A stretch of 64,000 bases of DNA from Olavius algarvensis associated proteobacterium Delta 3 (GTDB taxonomy: Bacteria > Desulfobacterota > Desulfobacteria > Desulfobacterales > CAFBRK01). The notes beneath the pieces are model-generated. The model was not told the origin of the DNA. It did not search any database and saw only the letters and a program-made list of their open reading frames with translations. Shown here piece after piece: positions 37,183 to 47,189 of the stretch (the first letter of the stretch is position 1; each line of letters opens with the position of its first letter). The position numbers were made by a program, and so were the translations under genes. Where the stretch lies: assembly GCA_903231505.1 (NCBI GenBank), contig CAFBRK010000137.1:1-64000 (forward strand). The letters run 5' to 3'.

Positions 37183-38550
37183 CTAGTTTACGGCATATCC
37201 GCGGAGTTTTCTCCGCAGGGTGTTCAAGCCAATTCCCAGCATTCGGGCTGTCTTCGATTTGTTCCGGCCGGTGTGCCGGTAGGTGTTCAGGATGTGCTCG
37301 CGCTCGATGTCGGCAAGTGGCCGTATCGAATTTGGCTCCGGCTGGGCGCAATTGGCGGTTTTCTTGTTCTGCTGGACCTCCCTGGGCAGAAACTCGGGTA
37401 CAATCGGTCGTCCCTGGGCCAGATTTACCGCAGACCGGACAATCGTCTCAAGCTCCCGGATGTTGCCTGGGAACCGATGCTCCAGCATCAGACAGCAGGC
37501 ATCATCGGTCATCCGGCATCGATTCCCGGCGGGACAGAACGCGTCCAGGAAATGATCCACCAGGATGGGGATGTCTTCTCTGCGTTCCCGCAGCGGCGGC
37601 AGGTGCAGCCAGCCTCCCCGGATCCGGTAATACAGATCCTTTCGAAACTTCTTTCTGTTGAGCAGGTCGTCCAGGTCTTCATTGGTGGCGGCAATAAAAC
37701 GGACATCCACCTTCTGGCGTTTGCTGGTTCCCAGACGCGTATACTCACCGTCCTGAAGTACCCGCAGAAGCTTCCCCTGGAGTTCCAGGGGAAGGTTACC
37801 GATCTCGTCCAGGAAAAGGGTGCCGTGGTTGGAGGCCAGAAGAAATCCGGACCGGTCCTTCTCCGCACCGGTGAACGCCCCCTTTGTGTGACCGAAGAAC
37901 TCGGCCTCGAAGAGGGTGGCCGATTGGGACGCCATATTCACAGGGGTAAACGGATTGCGAGCCCGCGGGCTGGCCTTGTGAATGGCCCGGGCCAGCAGTT
38001 CCTTTCCGGTGCCGCTTTCTCCGGTGATCAGCACCGGCACCTCGCTGACCGCATGAAGCTCTGCCTCCTTGAGCAGGCGGCGCATCTTTTCCGAACGTGT
38101 CAAAATCAGGCGGAACGGTTCCGGATTCATCAAACGGGGCACACTCTTGCCCTCTTTGATATCCAGAATGTCGAGGAGACGCTTCCGCTCGAGGCTGCGC
38201 GTGATGGAAAAGACAAGGTCCTCCTGGGTGATCGGCTTGACCAGATAATCGTAAGCGCCCTTTTTCAAGCACTCCACAGCGACCCGGGCATCGTTTACCG
38301 CCGTTACCATGATGCATTCGGTCCTGGGACTGGTATTCTTTATGAATTCCAGCAGAGAGATCCCGTCCATTCCGGGCATGTTCATGTCTATCAGGGCGAT
38401 GTCAAAAACAGCCCCTTTCTCGAACAGAGATGCGGCTTTTACCGAGTCGTCCTCGGCCCGGATACTGCGGAAACCGGCGGACACCAGTTTCCCATTGAGC
38501 AGTTCCAGGTAATCGAAGTCATCTTCGACGATGATGATGCGGGTTTCCAT
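37183..38550 (-). CDS. Sigma-54-dependent NtrC-type response regulator
   Basis: This 455-residue protein has a receiver domain (IALIDMNMPGMDG), an AAA+ domain with GESGTGKE, GAFTGA, LFLDEIG, and a Fis HTH (KTARMLGIGLNTLRRKLR). No kinase is adjacent on the same strand. It is divergent from the metF-hdrA cluster 485 bases away, so it could control that cluster or the kinases at 49-52 kb (inference). The AAA+ core has slightly different spacing (FRKDLYYRIRGGWLHLPPL). Confidence 0.93.
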   Translation of the reverse strand: METRIIIVEDDFDYLELLNGKLVSAGFRSIRAEDDSVKAASLFEKGAVFDIALIDMNMPGMDGISLLEFIKNTSPRTECIMVTAVNDARVAVECLKKGAYDYLVKPITQEDLVFSITRSLERKRLLDILDIKEGKSVPRLMNPEPFRLILTRSEKMRRLLKEAELHAVSEVPVLITGESGTGKELLARAIHKASPRARNPFTPVNMASQSATLFEAEFFGHTKGAFTGAEKDRSGFLLASNHGTLFLDEIGNLPLELQGKLLRVLQDGEYTRLGTSKRQKVDVRFIAATNEDLDDLLNRKKFRKDLYYRIRGGWLHLPPLRERREDIPILVDHFLDAFCPAGNRCRMTDDACCLMLEHRFPGNIRELETIVRSAVNLAQGRPIVPEFLPREVQQNKKTANCAQPEPNSIRPLADIEREHILNTYRHTGRNKSKTARMLGIGLNTLRRKLRGYAVN

Positions 38551-39035
38551 GACATTAAGTCTAAAGCTGAAAGCTGAAAGTTCAAAGTTTGGAGCGGATA
38601 GCTCGAAGCTGAAAGTTGAAGGTTTAACGTGTTCAGCAACGGGTTAACACGCGCGACGAGTTCTGTGAAAAACTGTGATGATTACGCCAGTTTGGACTAT
38701 GCCGAAATGGCGTATAATTTTAAATTATTGAAATTATTATTTATTTTTTAATACATATGCTATTTTGGCACACTTTCATTGTTCTTACAAGCCTAAATAT
38801 CCTTCCTGACAATTCCGGAATATCCCCCAACTATTTGAAATCCATGGTAATTTAATTTTTGTCCGCGATATGCACGGCACCGGCACAGTCCTTGCGGAGG
38901 GAAGAGACGGATGACCGCCGGACCCGATCGCGAACACGCTTTCTTTGACATGATGAATTCCAGCGGCGCAGCCGCAATTTCTAAAATCGGGAATCGATTT
39001 TAGCCATGCTGATTCCATTTCCCGGAGGAAAATCA
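38551..39035. other. Divergent region upstream of the metF-hdr cluster
   Basis: Besides the heptamer array, it holds AT-rich sequence from 38700 to 38860. A TTGGAC/TATAAT pair with a short 15-base spacer at 38692-38718 is a weak candidate sigma-70 promoter for the rightward cluster. No gene is seen. Confidence 0.5.
38565..38620. repeat. Heptamer tandem repeat array
   Basis: Eight consecutive 7-base units: AGCTGAA twice, AGTTCAA, AGTTTGG, AGCGGAT, AGCTCGA, AGCTGAA, AGTTGAA. On the coding strand of the downstream (leftward) regulator the unit core is TTCAGCT. It is related to the array at 53787-53849. Confidence 0.75.
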
Positions 39036-39905
39036 ATGCAACTCAAGGACAAATTCGAGAGGGGGGAGTTTGCCGTCCTGGCCGAGATGGAGCCGCCCAA
39101 GGGCGTCGATGTCACCGGCATGACCGAAAATGCCGCCCGGGTAAAAGGCAAGGTGGACGCCTTTGTGGTGCCGGAGATGAGCAATGCGGTCATGCGGATG
39201 AGCAGTCTGGGTGGCGCCATGGTGCTCCAGGGGAGGGGACTTGAGACGGTGTTTCAGGTCTGTTGCCGGGACCGAAATCGTATCGCGATCCAGGCGGACC
39301 TGCTGGCTGCATACGGCTGCGGTATCACCAGCGTGATGGCCGTCCATGGGGAAGACACGAGTTTTGGTGATCATCACCAGGCCCGGTCGGTATATGACAT
39401 CGATCTCCTGGATCTGCTCCGGGCCATCAGGGGCCTTGAAGAGGGCCGGGACATGGCCGGGATCGAACTGGCCGGTGCCCCGGAGTTTCTGATCGGATCC
39501 CGGATCGATGCGGCTGCCAGGGACCGATCCCCGGAGCTGGAGGCCGACGAGATCCGGAAAAAAGTCGAAGCCGGCGCTGAATTTTTCATCAGTCCGCCGG
39601 TTTTTGATCTGTCGGTCATCGAGCCGTTCCAGGAACGGTTCCAGACCGATGGCGTAAAGATTATTCCCACTGTGCTGCTCCTCAAGTCCGTGGGCATGGC
39701 CCGGTATATGGCCAGAAACGTCGAAGCAGTGTACGTGCCGGATGAGGTCGTCACACGCATCCAAAAGGCTCCGGACAAAGTCAATGAGTGTGTCGCGCTC
39801 GCCGCCGATCTGGTGAGGCGGATCAAGGACGCCGGTTACGCCGGCGTGCTCATTGCCACGATTGGATGGGAGCAGAAACTTCCTGGGATTTTAGAATATC
39901 TATAA
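39036..39905 (+). CDS. metF: Methylenetetrahydrofolate reductase, paralog 1
   Basis: This 289-residue MetF-family barrel starts at the ATG after CGGAGGA. Family marks: [11 protein letters not shown] with the catalytic Glu, [27 protein letters not shown] and [13 protein letters not shown]. It reduces methylene-THF to methyl-THF in the methyl branch of the Wood-Ljungdahl pathway. It is the first gene of the cluster, 19 bases before hdrA. A second, distinct metF follows metV 6 kb downstream. The short bacterial type lacks its own NADH-reactive domain and depends on MetV/Hdr partners. Confidence 0.9.
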   Translation: MQLKDKFERGEFAVLAEMEPPKGVDVTGMTENAARVKGKVDAFVVPEMSNAVMRMSSLGGAMVLQGRGLETVFQVCCRDRNRIAIQADLLAAYGCGITSVMAVHGEDTSFGDHHQARSVYDIDLLDLLRAIRGLEEGRDMAGIELAGAPEFLIGSRIDAAARDRSPELEADEIRKKVEAGAEFFISPPVFDLSVIEPFQERFQTDGVKIIPTVLLLKSVGMARYMARNVEAVYVPDEVVTRIQKAPDKVNECVALAADLVRRIKDAGYAGVLIATIGWEQKLPGILEYL

Positions 39906-39924
39906 GATATTAAGGGGGGCGAAC

Positions 39925-42900
39925 ATGGCCAACACGTCTGAAACTCGTGAGAATCCGGCCCGGGACACGGTCGGCGCGGTGATGGTGCTCGGCGCCGGGA
40001 TTGCAGGGATGCAATCTGCCCTGGACCTGGCCAACTCCGGATATTATGTCTATCTGGTCGAAAAGTCATCTGCGATCGGCGGGCTGATGTCTCAGCTGGA
40101 TAAAACCTTTCCGACCAATGACTGCGCGATGTGAATTATCTCACCGAAACTGGTCGAGGTCGGCCGGCATCTGAACATCGAGCTTCTTACCAATACCGAA
40201 CTGATAGACCTGAAGGGGGATCCGGGAAGTTTCACGGCCCGGGTCCGCAAGCAGCCCCGGCTGGTGGATCTGTCCAAATGCACCAGTTGCGGGGAGTGCA
40301 CGAAGGTCTGTCCCATCGACGTCCCCAACGAATACAACGAGGGTCTCTCCGACAACAAGGCAATTTACAAGCGCTATGCTCAGGCGATTCCCGGGGCCTA
40401 CGCCATCACTAAGCGGGGCACGGCACCCTGTCGCGCCACCTGTCCCTCACATGTCAGCGCCCAGGGGTTTATCGCTCTGATCAATGCCGGAAAGCACCGG
40501 GAAGCCCTTGAGCTATTTAAAAAAGACAACCCGTTTCCCGGTGTCTGCGGGCGGGTCTGCCACCATCCCTGCGAGACCGCCTGCACCCGTGAGCAGGTCG
40601 ATCAGCCTCTCGCCATCATGAATCTGCATCGATTCCTGGCCGATGCCGATCGCAGCTCGGGTGACATGTATCTCCCCGAAAAGAAGGAGCCCCGGGAAGA
40701 AAAAGTCGCCGTTATCGGCTCGGGACCGGCTGGTCTCACCTGCGCCTACTTTCTGGCCATCCAGGGATACCGGATCACGGTCTTCGAAAAATACGATGTG
40801 CTGGGCGGCATGCTCACCGTGGGTATTCCGGAATTCCGTCTGCCACGGGACATCATCGCCGACGAGATTCAGGTGATCCGGGATCTCGGCGTTGAATTCA
40901 AAACCGGAGTGGACATTGGAACGGACATCACCATTGCCCAGCTCCGGGAAGACGGCTACAGGGCGTTCTTTCTGGGCATCGGGTCCCATGAGTGCAAGGT
41001 GCTGGGTATCGAGGGTGAAGACTACGAGGGCGTTTACCCCGGCGTCGATTTTTTGAGGGACGTGAACCTCGGAACCACAGTTCCAATGGGTGATCGGGTG
41101 GCGGTAATCGGCGGTGGAAACGTGGCCATGGATTCCGTCCGCACCGCCCGTCGTCTCGGTTCCAAACAACCGTTTATTATCTACCGGCGGAGCCGGGCCG
41201 AAATGCCCGCCCATGAGGAAGAGATCCGCGAGTGTGAGGACGAAGGGATCGAAGTGATGACCCTGACCAATCCGGTGCGGGTCATCTCCGAAAACGGCCG
41301 TGTCACGGCGGTTGAATGTATTAAAATGCAGCTCGGGGAGCCGGACGACAGCGGCCGCAGGCGGCCCGAGCCGATTCCGGGCAGCGAATTCACCATTGAC
41401 GTGGACAACATCATTCCGGCCATCGGCCAGGAATCGGACTGGGCCTGCCTCACCGATGAATGCGCCTGCACCCTCAGCGACTGGGGCACACTCAATGTGG
41501 ACCCGGTGAGCCTTCAATCCGACGATCCCGATATTTTTGCCGGAGGAGATGCCGTGACCGGACCGGCCACGGTTGTCGAAGCCATCGGCGCCGGAAAGGA
41601 AGCGGCCATCTCCATCCACCGGTTCATCCAGGGTGAGGACCTTCAGGCCGGCCGACCGCCCGAGTGGGAGGGGGTCCAGGACGTTCCCTTTGAGGGGCGT
41701 GAACAACGACCCCGACAGATCATGCCCTTGGCTGCGGCCGAAGAGCGGGTGACCAACTTCAAGGAGGTCCAGCTCGGATACGACGAGCGCCTGGCGACCA
41801 CGGAAGCCCGGCGGTGTCTGGAGTGCGGTGTCTGCTGTGAGTGTTATCAGTGTGTGCATGCCTGCCTGGCCGGTGCGGTAGACCACGAGGAGCGGGAAGA
41901 AGAGATCGCACTGGAAGTCGGCTCGGTGGTGCTGGCTACCGGCAGTGAACCCTTTGATCCGTCCCAGTTCGAACAGCAGTATCACTACAAGAGCAATCCC
42001 AATGTCATGACGAGCCTGGAGTTCGAACGGATTCTGAGTGCATCGGGCCCGACCATGGGGCATCTGGCGCGGCCTTCCGACGACACCGAGCCGAAAAAGA
42101 TCGCCTGGCTCCAGTGTGTCGGGTCGCGGGACACCAACAAGTGCGGGAATGGATATTGCTCGTCGGTTTGCTGCATGTACGCCATCAAGGATGCCATGAT
42201 TGCCAAGGAGCACGCCTCAGGCGAACTGGACTGCGCCATCTTCAACATGGACATCCGAACCTTCGGTAAGGATTACGAGAAATACTACAATCGCGCCCGG
42301 GAGAGGGAAGGGGTGCGTTTTGTCAAAGCCCGAATCCACACCATCGACGAGATCGGTGAAAACAGAGACCTTCGGATCCGCTATGTGGACGACGACGGAG
42401 AACTCCAGGAGGAGATGTTCGACATCGTGGTGCTCTCTGTGGGACTGCAGATTCCGGAATCGACCCATGGGCTGGCAGAGCGCCTGAACGTCGAACTGGA
42501 TGCCTATAATTTCGCCGTCACGAAACCTTTCTCTCCCGTTGAGACCAGCCGGGCGGGCGTATATGCCTGCGGCGTGCTCCAGGAGCCAAAGGATATCCCC
42601 AGCAGTGTCACGGAAGCCAGCGCCGCTGCCTGCCTGGCAGGCGCGCGTCTGGCAGACGCCCGCAATTCGCGGACCCAAATCCTGGAACTTCCCGAGGAAC
42701 GGGACGTGGTTGACGAAGAACCCCGCATCGGCGTCTTCGTCTGTAACTGCGGCGTCAATATCGCCGGAACAGTGGATGTGGCCGCTGTCGAAGAATACGC
42801 GATGTCCCTTCCGGGCGTGGTGTATGCCGGGCAAAATCTCTTCACCTGCTCCCAGGATTCCCAGGAAGGCATGAAAGAGATTATGGCGGAGCAGGGGCTG

Positions 42901-44388
42901 AACCGGGTGGTGGTCGCCGCCTGCAGCCCGAAGACCCATGAACCGATTTTTATGGATACCCTCCAGGCCTGCGGTCTCAACAAGTACCTCTTTGAGATGG
43001 CCAATATCCGCAACCAGGGTTCCTGGGTCCACGCCAACAACCCGGATCTGGCAACAGAAAAGGCAAAACAACTGGTGCGCATGGCTGTAGCCCGCTCTGC
43101 GACGCTCCGGCCCCTGGATGAGAAGAAGATTCCGGTCAACCAGCGGGCGCTGGTCATCGGCGGCGGCGTCGCCGGAATGAATGCAGCCATCGGACTTGCC
43201 GACCAGGGATTCGAGGCCATTCTCGTGGAAAAGGAGAAAACACTTGGCGGTATGGCCAACCGTCTGACGGCGACCATCTCCGGTGATGACATCGGCGCGT
43301 ACCTGGAAACACTCGTTCAACAGGTTGTGGCCCACCCGAAGATCCAGGTGCTGACCCAATCGCTCATCGTGGGCTTTTCAGGGTTTCAGGGTAACTTCAC
43401 CACGGAGGTACTGGTCGGGCCGGGCATGTACGAGCGAAAGATCGAACACGGCGTCGTAATCCTGGCCACCGGAGCCACCGAATATCAGCCCGAAGAATAC
43501 CTGTACGGCCAAGATGACCGTGTGTGCACTCAGGTAGAACTTGCCGCCCGGCTGCACGAGAAGGGCGCAGACGACATCGATACGACAGTAATGATCCAGT
43601 GTGTGGGCTCACGGTGCGAAGAGAATCCGAACTGCTCCCGGATCTGCTGTCAGGCTGCGGTTAAAAACGCACTACACGTCAAGGAGCTGAATCCGGAAGC
43701 ACAGGTGTGTGTACTGTATCGGGATATCCGGACCTATGGCCGGCTGGAAGATTATTATCGGAAGGCCAGAGAGTCGGGAGTTCTCTTTTTCCGGTACCGA
43801 CCGGAGGATCCGCCTGTCGTCACATCCACTGAGGACGGTATTCAGGTCACATTCACCGACCATGTGTTGAAGCGGCCCCTTCGCATGACAGCCGATGTCC
43901 TGGCCTTGAGTGCCGGCATGGTGGCTGCGGACACCGAGGAACTGGCGTCCATCGTGAAACTGGCCAGAACGGCCGAGGGCCATTTCATGGAAGCCCATGT
44001 CAAACTGCGGCCGGTGGACATGGCCACCGAAGGAATTTTTGTCTGCGGCACGGCCCACAGCCCGAAGCTGCTGCCGGAAGCCATTTCCCAGGCCCATGCG
44101 GCGGCATCCCGGGCGACCACATTCCTGTCTCAGCCCCACATTACCCTGTCGGCGGTCACTGCCAAGGTGGCGGGCGAGCAATGTGCCTCTTGTCTGGTCT
44201 GCGTCAGGTCGTGCCCCTATAGCGTGCCGCGGATCAATGCCGAGGGGGTGAGCGAGATCGACGAAGCCTTGTGCCACGGCTGCGGCATTTGTGCGGCCGA
44301 GTGTCCGGCCAAGGCCATCGAGTTGAACTGGTATGAAGACGACCAGATTCTTTCCAAGGTCGAAGCATTACTCAAGGGGGTTCTATGA
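39925..44388 (+). CDS. hdrA: HdrL-like giant heterodisulfide reductase A, selenoprotein
   Basis: This is one frame of 1487 residues with a TGA at 40132-40134 (Sec70; TNDCAM[13 protein letters not shown], where HdrA normally has Cys). Order: FAD-binding HdrA N terminus (GAGIAGM near 25), 4Fe-4S site [12 protein letters not shown] (119-130), a GltD/NfnB-like insertion with its own FAD (IGSGPAG, near 264-270) and NAD(P) (GGGNVAM, near 396-402) motifs, the rest of the first HdrA ([13 protein letters not shown] near 631-643), then a second HdrA half ([11 protein letters not shown] near 940, GGGVAGM near 1080) and two C-terminal 4Fe-4S sites. It matches the HdrL design of sulfate reducers, which is proposed to bifurcate electrons using NAD(P)H. 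Stop overlaps mvhD start (ATGA). Confidence 0.92.
40144..40163 (+). promoter_or_regulatory. bSECIS-like hairpin of hdrA
   Basis: CCGA/TCGG enclose an internal CT/AG pair and a GGTCG loop starting 17 bases after the UGA. The GGUC apex matches that of well-studied bacterial SECIS elements. Confidence 0.65.
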
Positions 44389-44819
44389 GCACCGATTTTG
44401 ATCCGATCATCGTGGCATTCTGCTGCAACTTCTGAGGGTACACCGCTGCGGACCTGGCAGGTTCGATGCGGCTGGAGTACCCGACCAGCATCAAGATTAT
44501 CCGTGTCCCCTGCACCGGCAAGGTGGATCTGCTTCATCTGATGCGAGCCTTCGAGATGGGTGCCGACGGTGTATACGTGGTCGGCTGCCTGGAAGGGGAC
44601 TGCCACTACAACAGTGGAAATTTCCGGGCCAGAAAGCGCGTGGAACAGGCCAGCCGGATCCTGGACACCGTGGGCATCGGGGGCGATCGTGTTCAGATGG
44701 TCAATCTCTCGTCCAGCGATGGGCCGCTGTTCGCCCGGAAAGCGGCTGAGATGGTGAACCGGATACTGGAGGCAGGCCCGAACCCCCTGAAATCGGCAAA
44801 ATCTGAGGAGGCCGCCTGA
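44385..44819 (+). CDS. mvhD: MvhD-like Fe-S protein, selenoprotein
   Basis: This protein has 144 residues with UGA at 44433-44435 (Sec17): FCCNF-Sec-GYTAADLAGSMRLEYP. In MvhD/HdrA-partner proteins this position is Cys in the [2Fe-2S] motif CxWC. Downstream IKIIRVPCTGKVDLLHLM and GCLEGDCHYNSGN are typical. MvhD passes electrons between hydrogenase or MetFV and HdrA. It overlaps hdrA by the ATGA junction, so it is translated with it. No hydrogenase genes are nearby, so the electron donor is more likely MetFV or NAD(P)H. Confidence 0.92.
44436..44482 (+). promoter_or_regulatory. bSECIS-like structure of mvhD
   Basis: Starting right after the UGA, GGGTAC pairs with GTACCC (44477-44482), CCGC with GCGG, and the apex ACCT-GGC-AGGT is perfect. 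The apical loop starts 20 bases after the UGA. A layered stem like this fits bacterial SECIS rules. Confidence 0.75.
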
Positions 44820-44917
44820 CATACATCTGTATCCCACCGGCCGCTAAGAACCCACATGCGGTCGCAACGAAAATTATCGCCGGGCAGGGTCCGGCGCGTG
44901 AAAGGAGGATCCATCCG

Positions 44918-45586
44918 ATGATTGTTGCCGAGAAGAAGCCGATCCAGGAGATCATCGAAGAAATCAAGACCCACGACAGCGTCCTCATTTTAGGGTGCAA
45001 CGAATGCGTGACGGTCTGTGAGGCCGGCGGGAAAAAGGAAGTCGGTGTCCTGGCCTCCGCCCTTCGGATGTACTTTCTCAACAAGGGACGGGATATGCGC
45101 ATCGACGAACACACCCTGGAGCGCCAGTGCGATCATGAGTACCTCGACGAGATCCGGGAAATGATCGATCAGTACGACGGGGTGGTGTCATTGGCCTGCG
45201 GGGTCGGCGTCCAGTTCACTGCAGAAAAGTACACCCAGAAGCCGATTTATCCCGGCGTCAACACCTTTTTCATGGGGGTAACCGAATCCCGTGGTGTCTG
45301 GACCGAGCGATGCCAGGGATGCGGTCAATGCATTCTGGCAAGTACCGGGGGTATTTGCCCCGTATCCCGGTGCGCCAAGCGCATTCTCAACGGACCCTGT
45401 GGCGGGTCCACCACCGGAAATTGCGAGATCAACAAGGATGTCGCCTGCGGCTGGCAGCTGATTATCGACAGGCTAAAGGCTCTCGGCCGCCTCGATGAGT
45501 ATGAAGAACTTGCCCCGATCAAGGACTGGTCTACCGACAGAGCCGGCGGACCGCGAAAAGTCGTAAGGGAGGACGTGCAGTCATGA
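44918..45586 (+). CDS. metV: Methylenetetrahydrofolate reductase C-terminal/zinc-site subunit MetV
   Basis: This 222-residue MetV-type protein has an N-terminal part LILGCNECVTVCEAGGKKEV and a C-terminal MTHFR_C motif CQGCGQCILASTGGICPVSRC followed by NGPCGGSTTGNCE. The Cys are fully retained, so metal/cluster sites are intact. MetV supports MetF as an electron-transfer partner in acetogens. It has GGAGG upstream and its stop overlaps the start of metF2 (ATGA). Confidence 0.92.
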   Translation: MIVAEKKPIQEIIEEIKTHDSVLILGCNECVTVCEAGGKKEVGVLASALRMYFLNKGRDMRIDEHTLERQCDHEYLDEIREMIDQYDGVVSLACGVGVQFTAEKYTQKPIYPGVNTFFMGVTESRGVWTERCQGCGQCILASTGGICPVSRCAKRILNGPCGGSTTGNCEINKDVACGWQLIIDRLKALGRLDEYEELAPIKDWSTDRAGGPRKVVREDVQS

Positions 45587-46515
45587 CAGCCAAAACACCG
45601 AGCCGACTGGAAAAGGTACTCGCCGCCGGTCATCTGGCCGTCACCTCAGAGTGCGGCCCGCCCCGGGGCAGCGACCCGGAGGTCATTGCCAAAAAGGCGG
45701 AAATGATCAAAGACTACGTGGATGCGGTAAACATTACGGACAATCAGACCTCCATGACACGCATGTGCAGCCTGGCGGCCTGCATCCGGCTGAAGCTCAT
45801 GGGGCTGGATCCGGTACTTCAAATGGTGACCCGGGATCGAAACCGGATCGCGCTGCAGAGCGATATTCTGGGGGCGGCATCATTCGATATTCACAACGTG
45901 CTCTGCCTTTCCGGCGACCACCAGAGTTTCGGGGATTGCGCCAACGGGCAAAACGTTCACGATATCGACTCGATGCAGCTTTTGCAGACCGTCAGGCTCA
46001 TGCGGGATGATGGCAAGTTTCTTGGCGGGGACGATATCAAACGGCCGCCGCAGATGTTCGTGGGCGCTGCCGCCAATCCCTTTGCCGACCCTTTCGAAAT
46101 CCGGGTGCCGCGTCTTGCCAAGAAGGTTAGCGCCGGGGCCGAATTCATCCAGACCCAGTGTATCTACAACCTGGACAAATTTGAACTCTGGATGAAGATG
46201 ATGCGGGACCGCGGGCTCCATGAAAAGGTCTATATTCTGGCCGGTCTGACTCCGATGAAGTCGGCCGGTATGGCACGGTACATGAAAAAGCGGGTGCCGG
46301 GAATGGATGTTCCGGATGAGGTGGTGGATCGGATGGCCGCCGTGCCCAAGGAACAGCAGGCCCAGGAGGGCATTGATATCTGTGTCGAGGCTATCGAACG
46401 CCTCAAAGAGGTCGAAGGAGTGGCCGGGTTCCACGTCATGGCCATCGAATGGGAAGAAAAGGTGCCGGAGATCGTGGAACGAACGGGTTTGCATCCCAGA
46501 CCAGCCGTTGATTAG
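45583..46515 (+). CDS. metF: Methylenetetrahydrofolate reductase, paralog 2
   Basis: This 310-residue MetF-family protein has AVTSECGPPRGSD with the catalytic Glu, VTRDRNRIALQSD, GDHQSFGDCANG and GAEFIQTQCIYN. It overlaps metV by four bases. It differs clearly from paralog 1, which lies 6 kb upstream, and it has the direct MetV partner, so it is likely the main reductase. Paralog 1 may have another substrate form or donor. Confidence 0.92.
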   Translation: MTAKTPSRLEKVLAAGHLAVTSECGPPRGSDPEVIAKKAEMIKDYVDAVNITDNQTSMTRMCSLAACIRLKLMGLDPVLQMVTRDRNRIALQSDILGAASFDIHNVLCLSGDHQSFGDCANGQNVHDIDSMQLLQTVRLMRDDGKFLGGDDIKRPPQMFVGAAANPFADPFEIRVPRLAKKVSAGAEFIQTQCIYNLDKFELWMKMMRDRGLHEKVYILAGLTPMKSAGMARYMKKRVPGMDVPDEVVDRMAAVPKEQQAQEGIDICVEAIERLKEVEGVAGFHVMAIEWEEKVPEIVERTGLHPRPAVD

Positions 46516-46611
46516 CCGTCCGCCGATGGCAAGGCGCGACACCCTGCACCAGCCGATTCATACGGATCAGTGATAACGCCCTCGGGCACCAAGACTATAA
46601 AGGAGGCCTCC

Positions 46612-47001
46612 ATGAATGAAAAAAAACTTATCCTTGTTGTCGATGATGAGCCGGATTTCGCCGCGATTGTTCAAGGCAACCTGGAAAAAGAAGGCTTTGC
46701 CGTTGAGGTCGCCTACAACGGCGTGGAGGGTATGGAGAAAGTCCAGGCCAATCCTCCAGATGCCATCGTGCTCGACGTCATGATGCCGGAAAAAGACGGA
46801 TATGAAATGTGCAAGGAACTCAAGGACGATGAGCGATTCTGCGAGATACCGGTGTTGCTGCTCACCGCTGTGGCGTCCCATGTCACCTCCACCCGGTACA
46901 CCCATGCCGATGGGATGAGTACCGAGGCCGACGACTACATCGCAAAGCCGGCATCAGCAGAGGATATTACCGCCAGTCTGAAACGGATGCTGACCGCCTG
47001 A
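46612..47001 (+). CDS. Stand-alone CheY-like receiver domain
   Basis: This 129-residue single receiver has IVLDVMMPEKDGYE with the phosphoacceptor Asp, an early acidic pair (VVDDEPDF) and the Lys in AKPASAEDI. GGAGG precedes the ATG. It has no output domain. It sits between metF2 and the Hdr selenoprotein, so it may relay signals from the two kinases encoded 3 kb downstream to the complex or to a motor-less phosphorelay (inference). Confidence 0.9.
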   Translation: MNEKKLILVVDDEPDFAAIVQGNLEKEGFAVEVAYNGVEGMEKVQANPPDAIVLDVMMPEKDGYEMCKELKDDERFCEIPVLLLTAVASHVTSTRYTHADGMSTEADDYIAKPASAEDITASLKRMLTA

Positions 47002-47189
47002 TCCGGAGGCAGGAAGGTTCGACGGTCGATTCTGTTCCGTTCTTAATAACGGTGGGTTCACCGGATCGCCGGCCCCTCGCCGCCGTTGGCAGGTGGCCGA
47101 ACCGCCAAGCCCCATGAGGTCATTGGGCGCGCGGTTATTCAATAACCGCCGATTCGGTGAACGGCGCCACCCCTCTTGAGGAGAGGCAT

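Noticed and set aside
38766-38785. TGGCAC resembling a sigma-54 promoter upstream of the metF-hdr cluster
   Set aside because: The -12 element is not at the required distance: the expected GC position reads AT, so the spacing rule fails.
40513-43359. Long minus-strand open frames (up to 566 codons) opposite hdrA
   Set aside because: They are GC-rich shadows of the plus-strand HdrA frame, have no ribosome-binding site or recognisable domain, and lie wholly inside a strongly supported gene.
44433-44435. Treating the TGA in mvhD (and likewise in hdrA, hdrC-B/D and OsmC) as a true stop with a new start downstream
   Set aside because: The downstream parts have no ribosome-binding site, the homology runs straight through, and the stop falls at a conserved Cys in all four cases.
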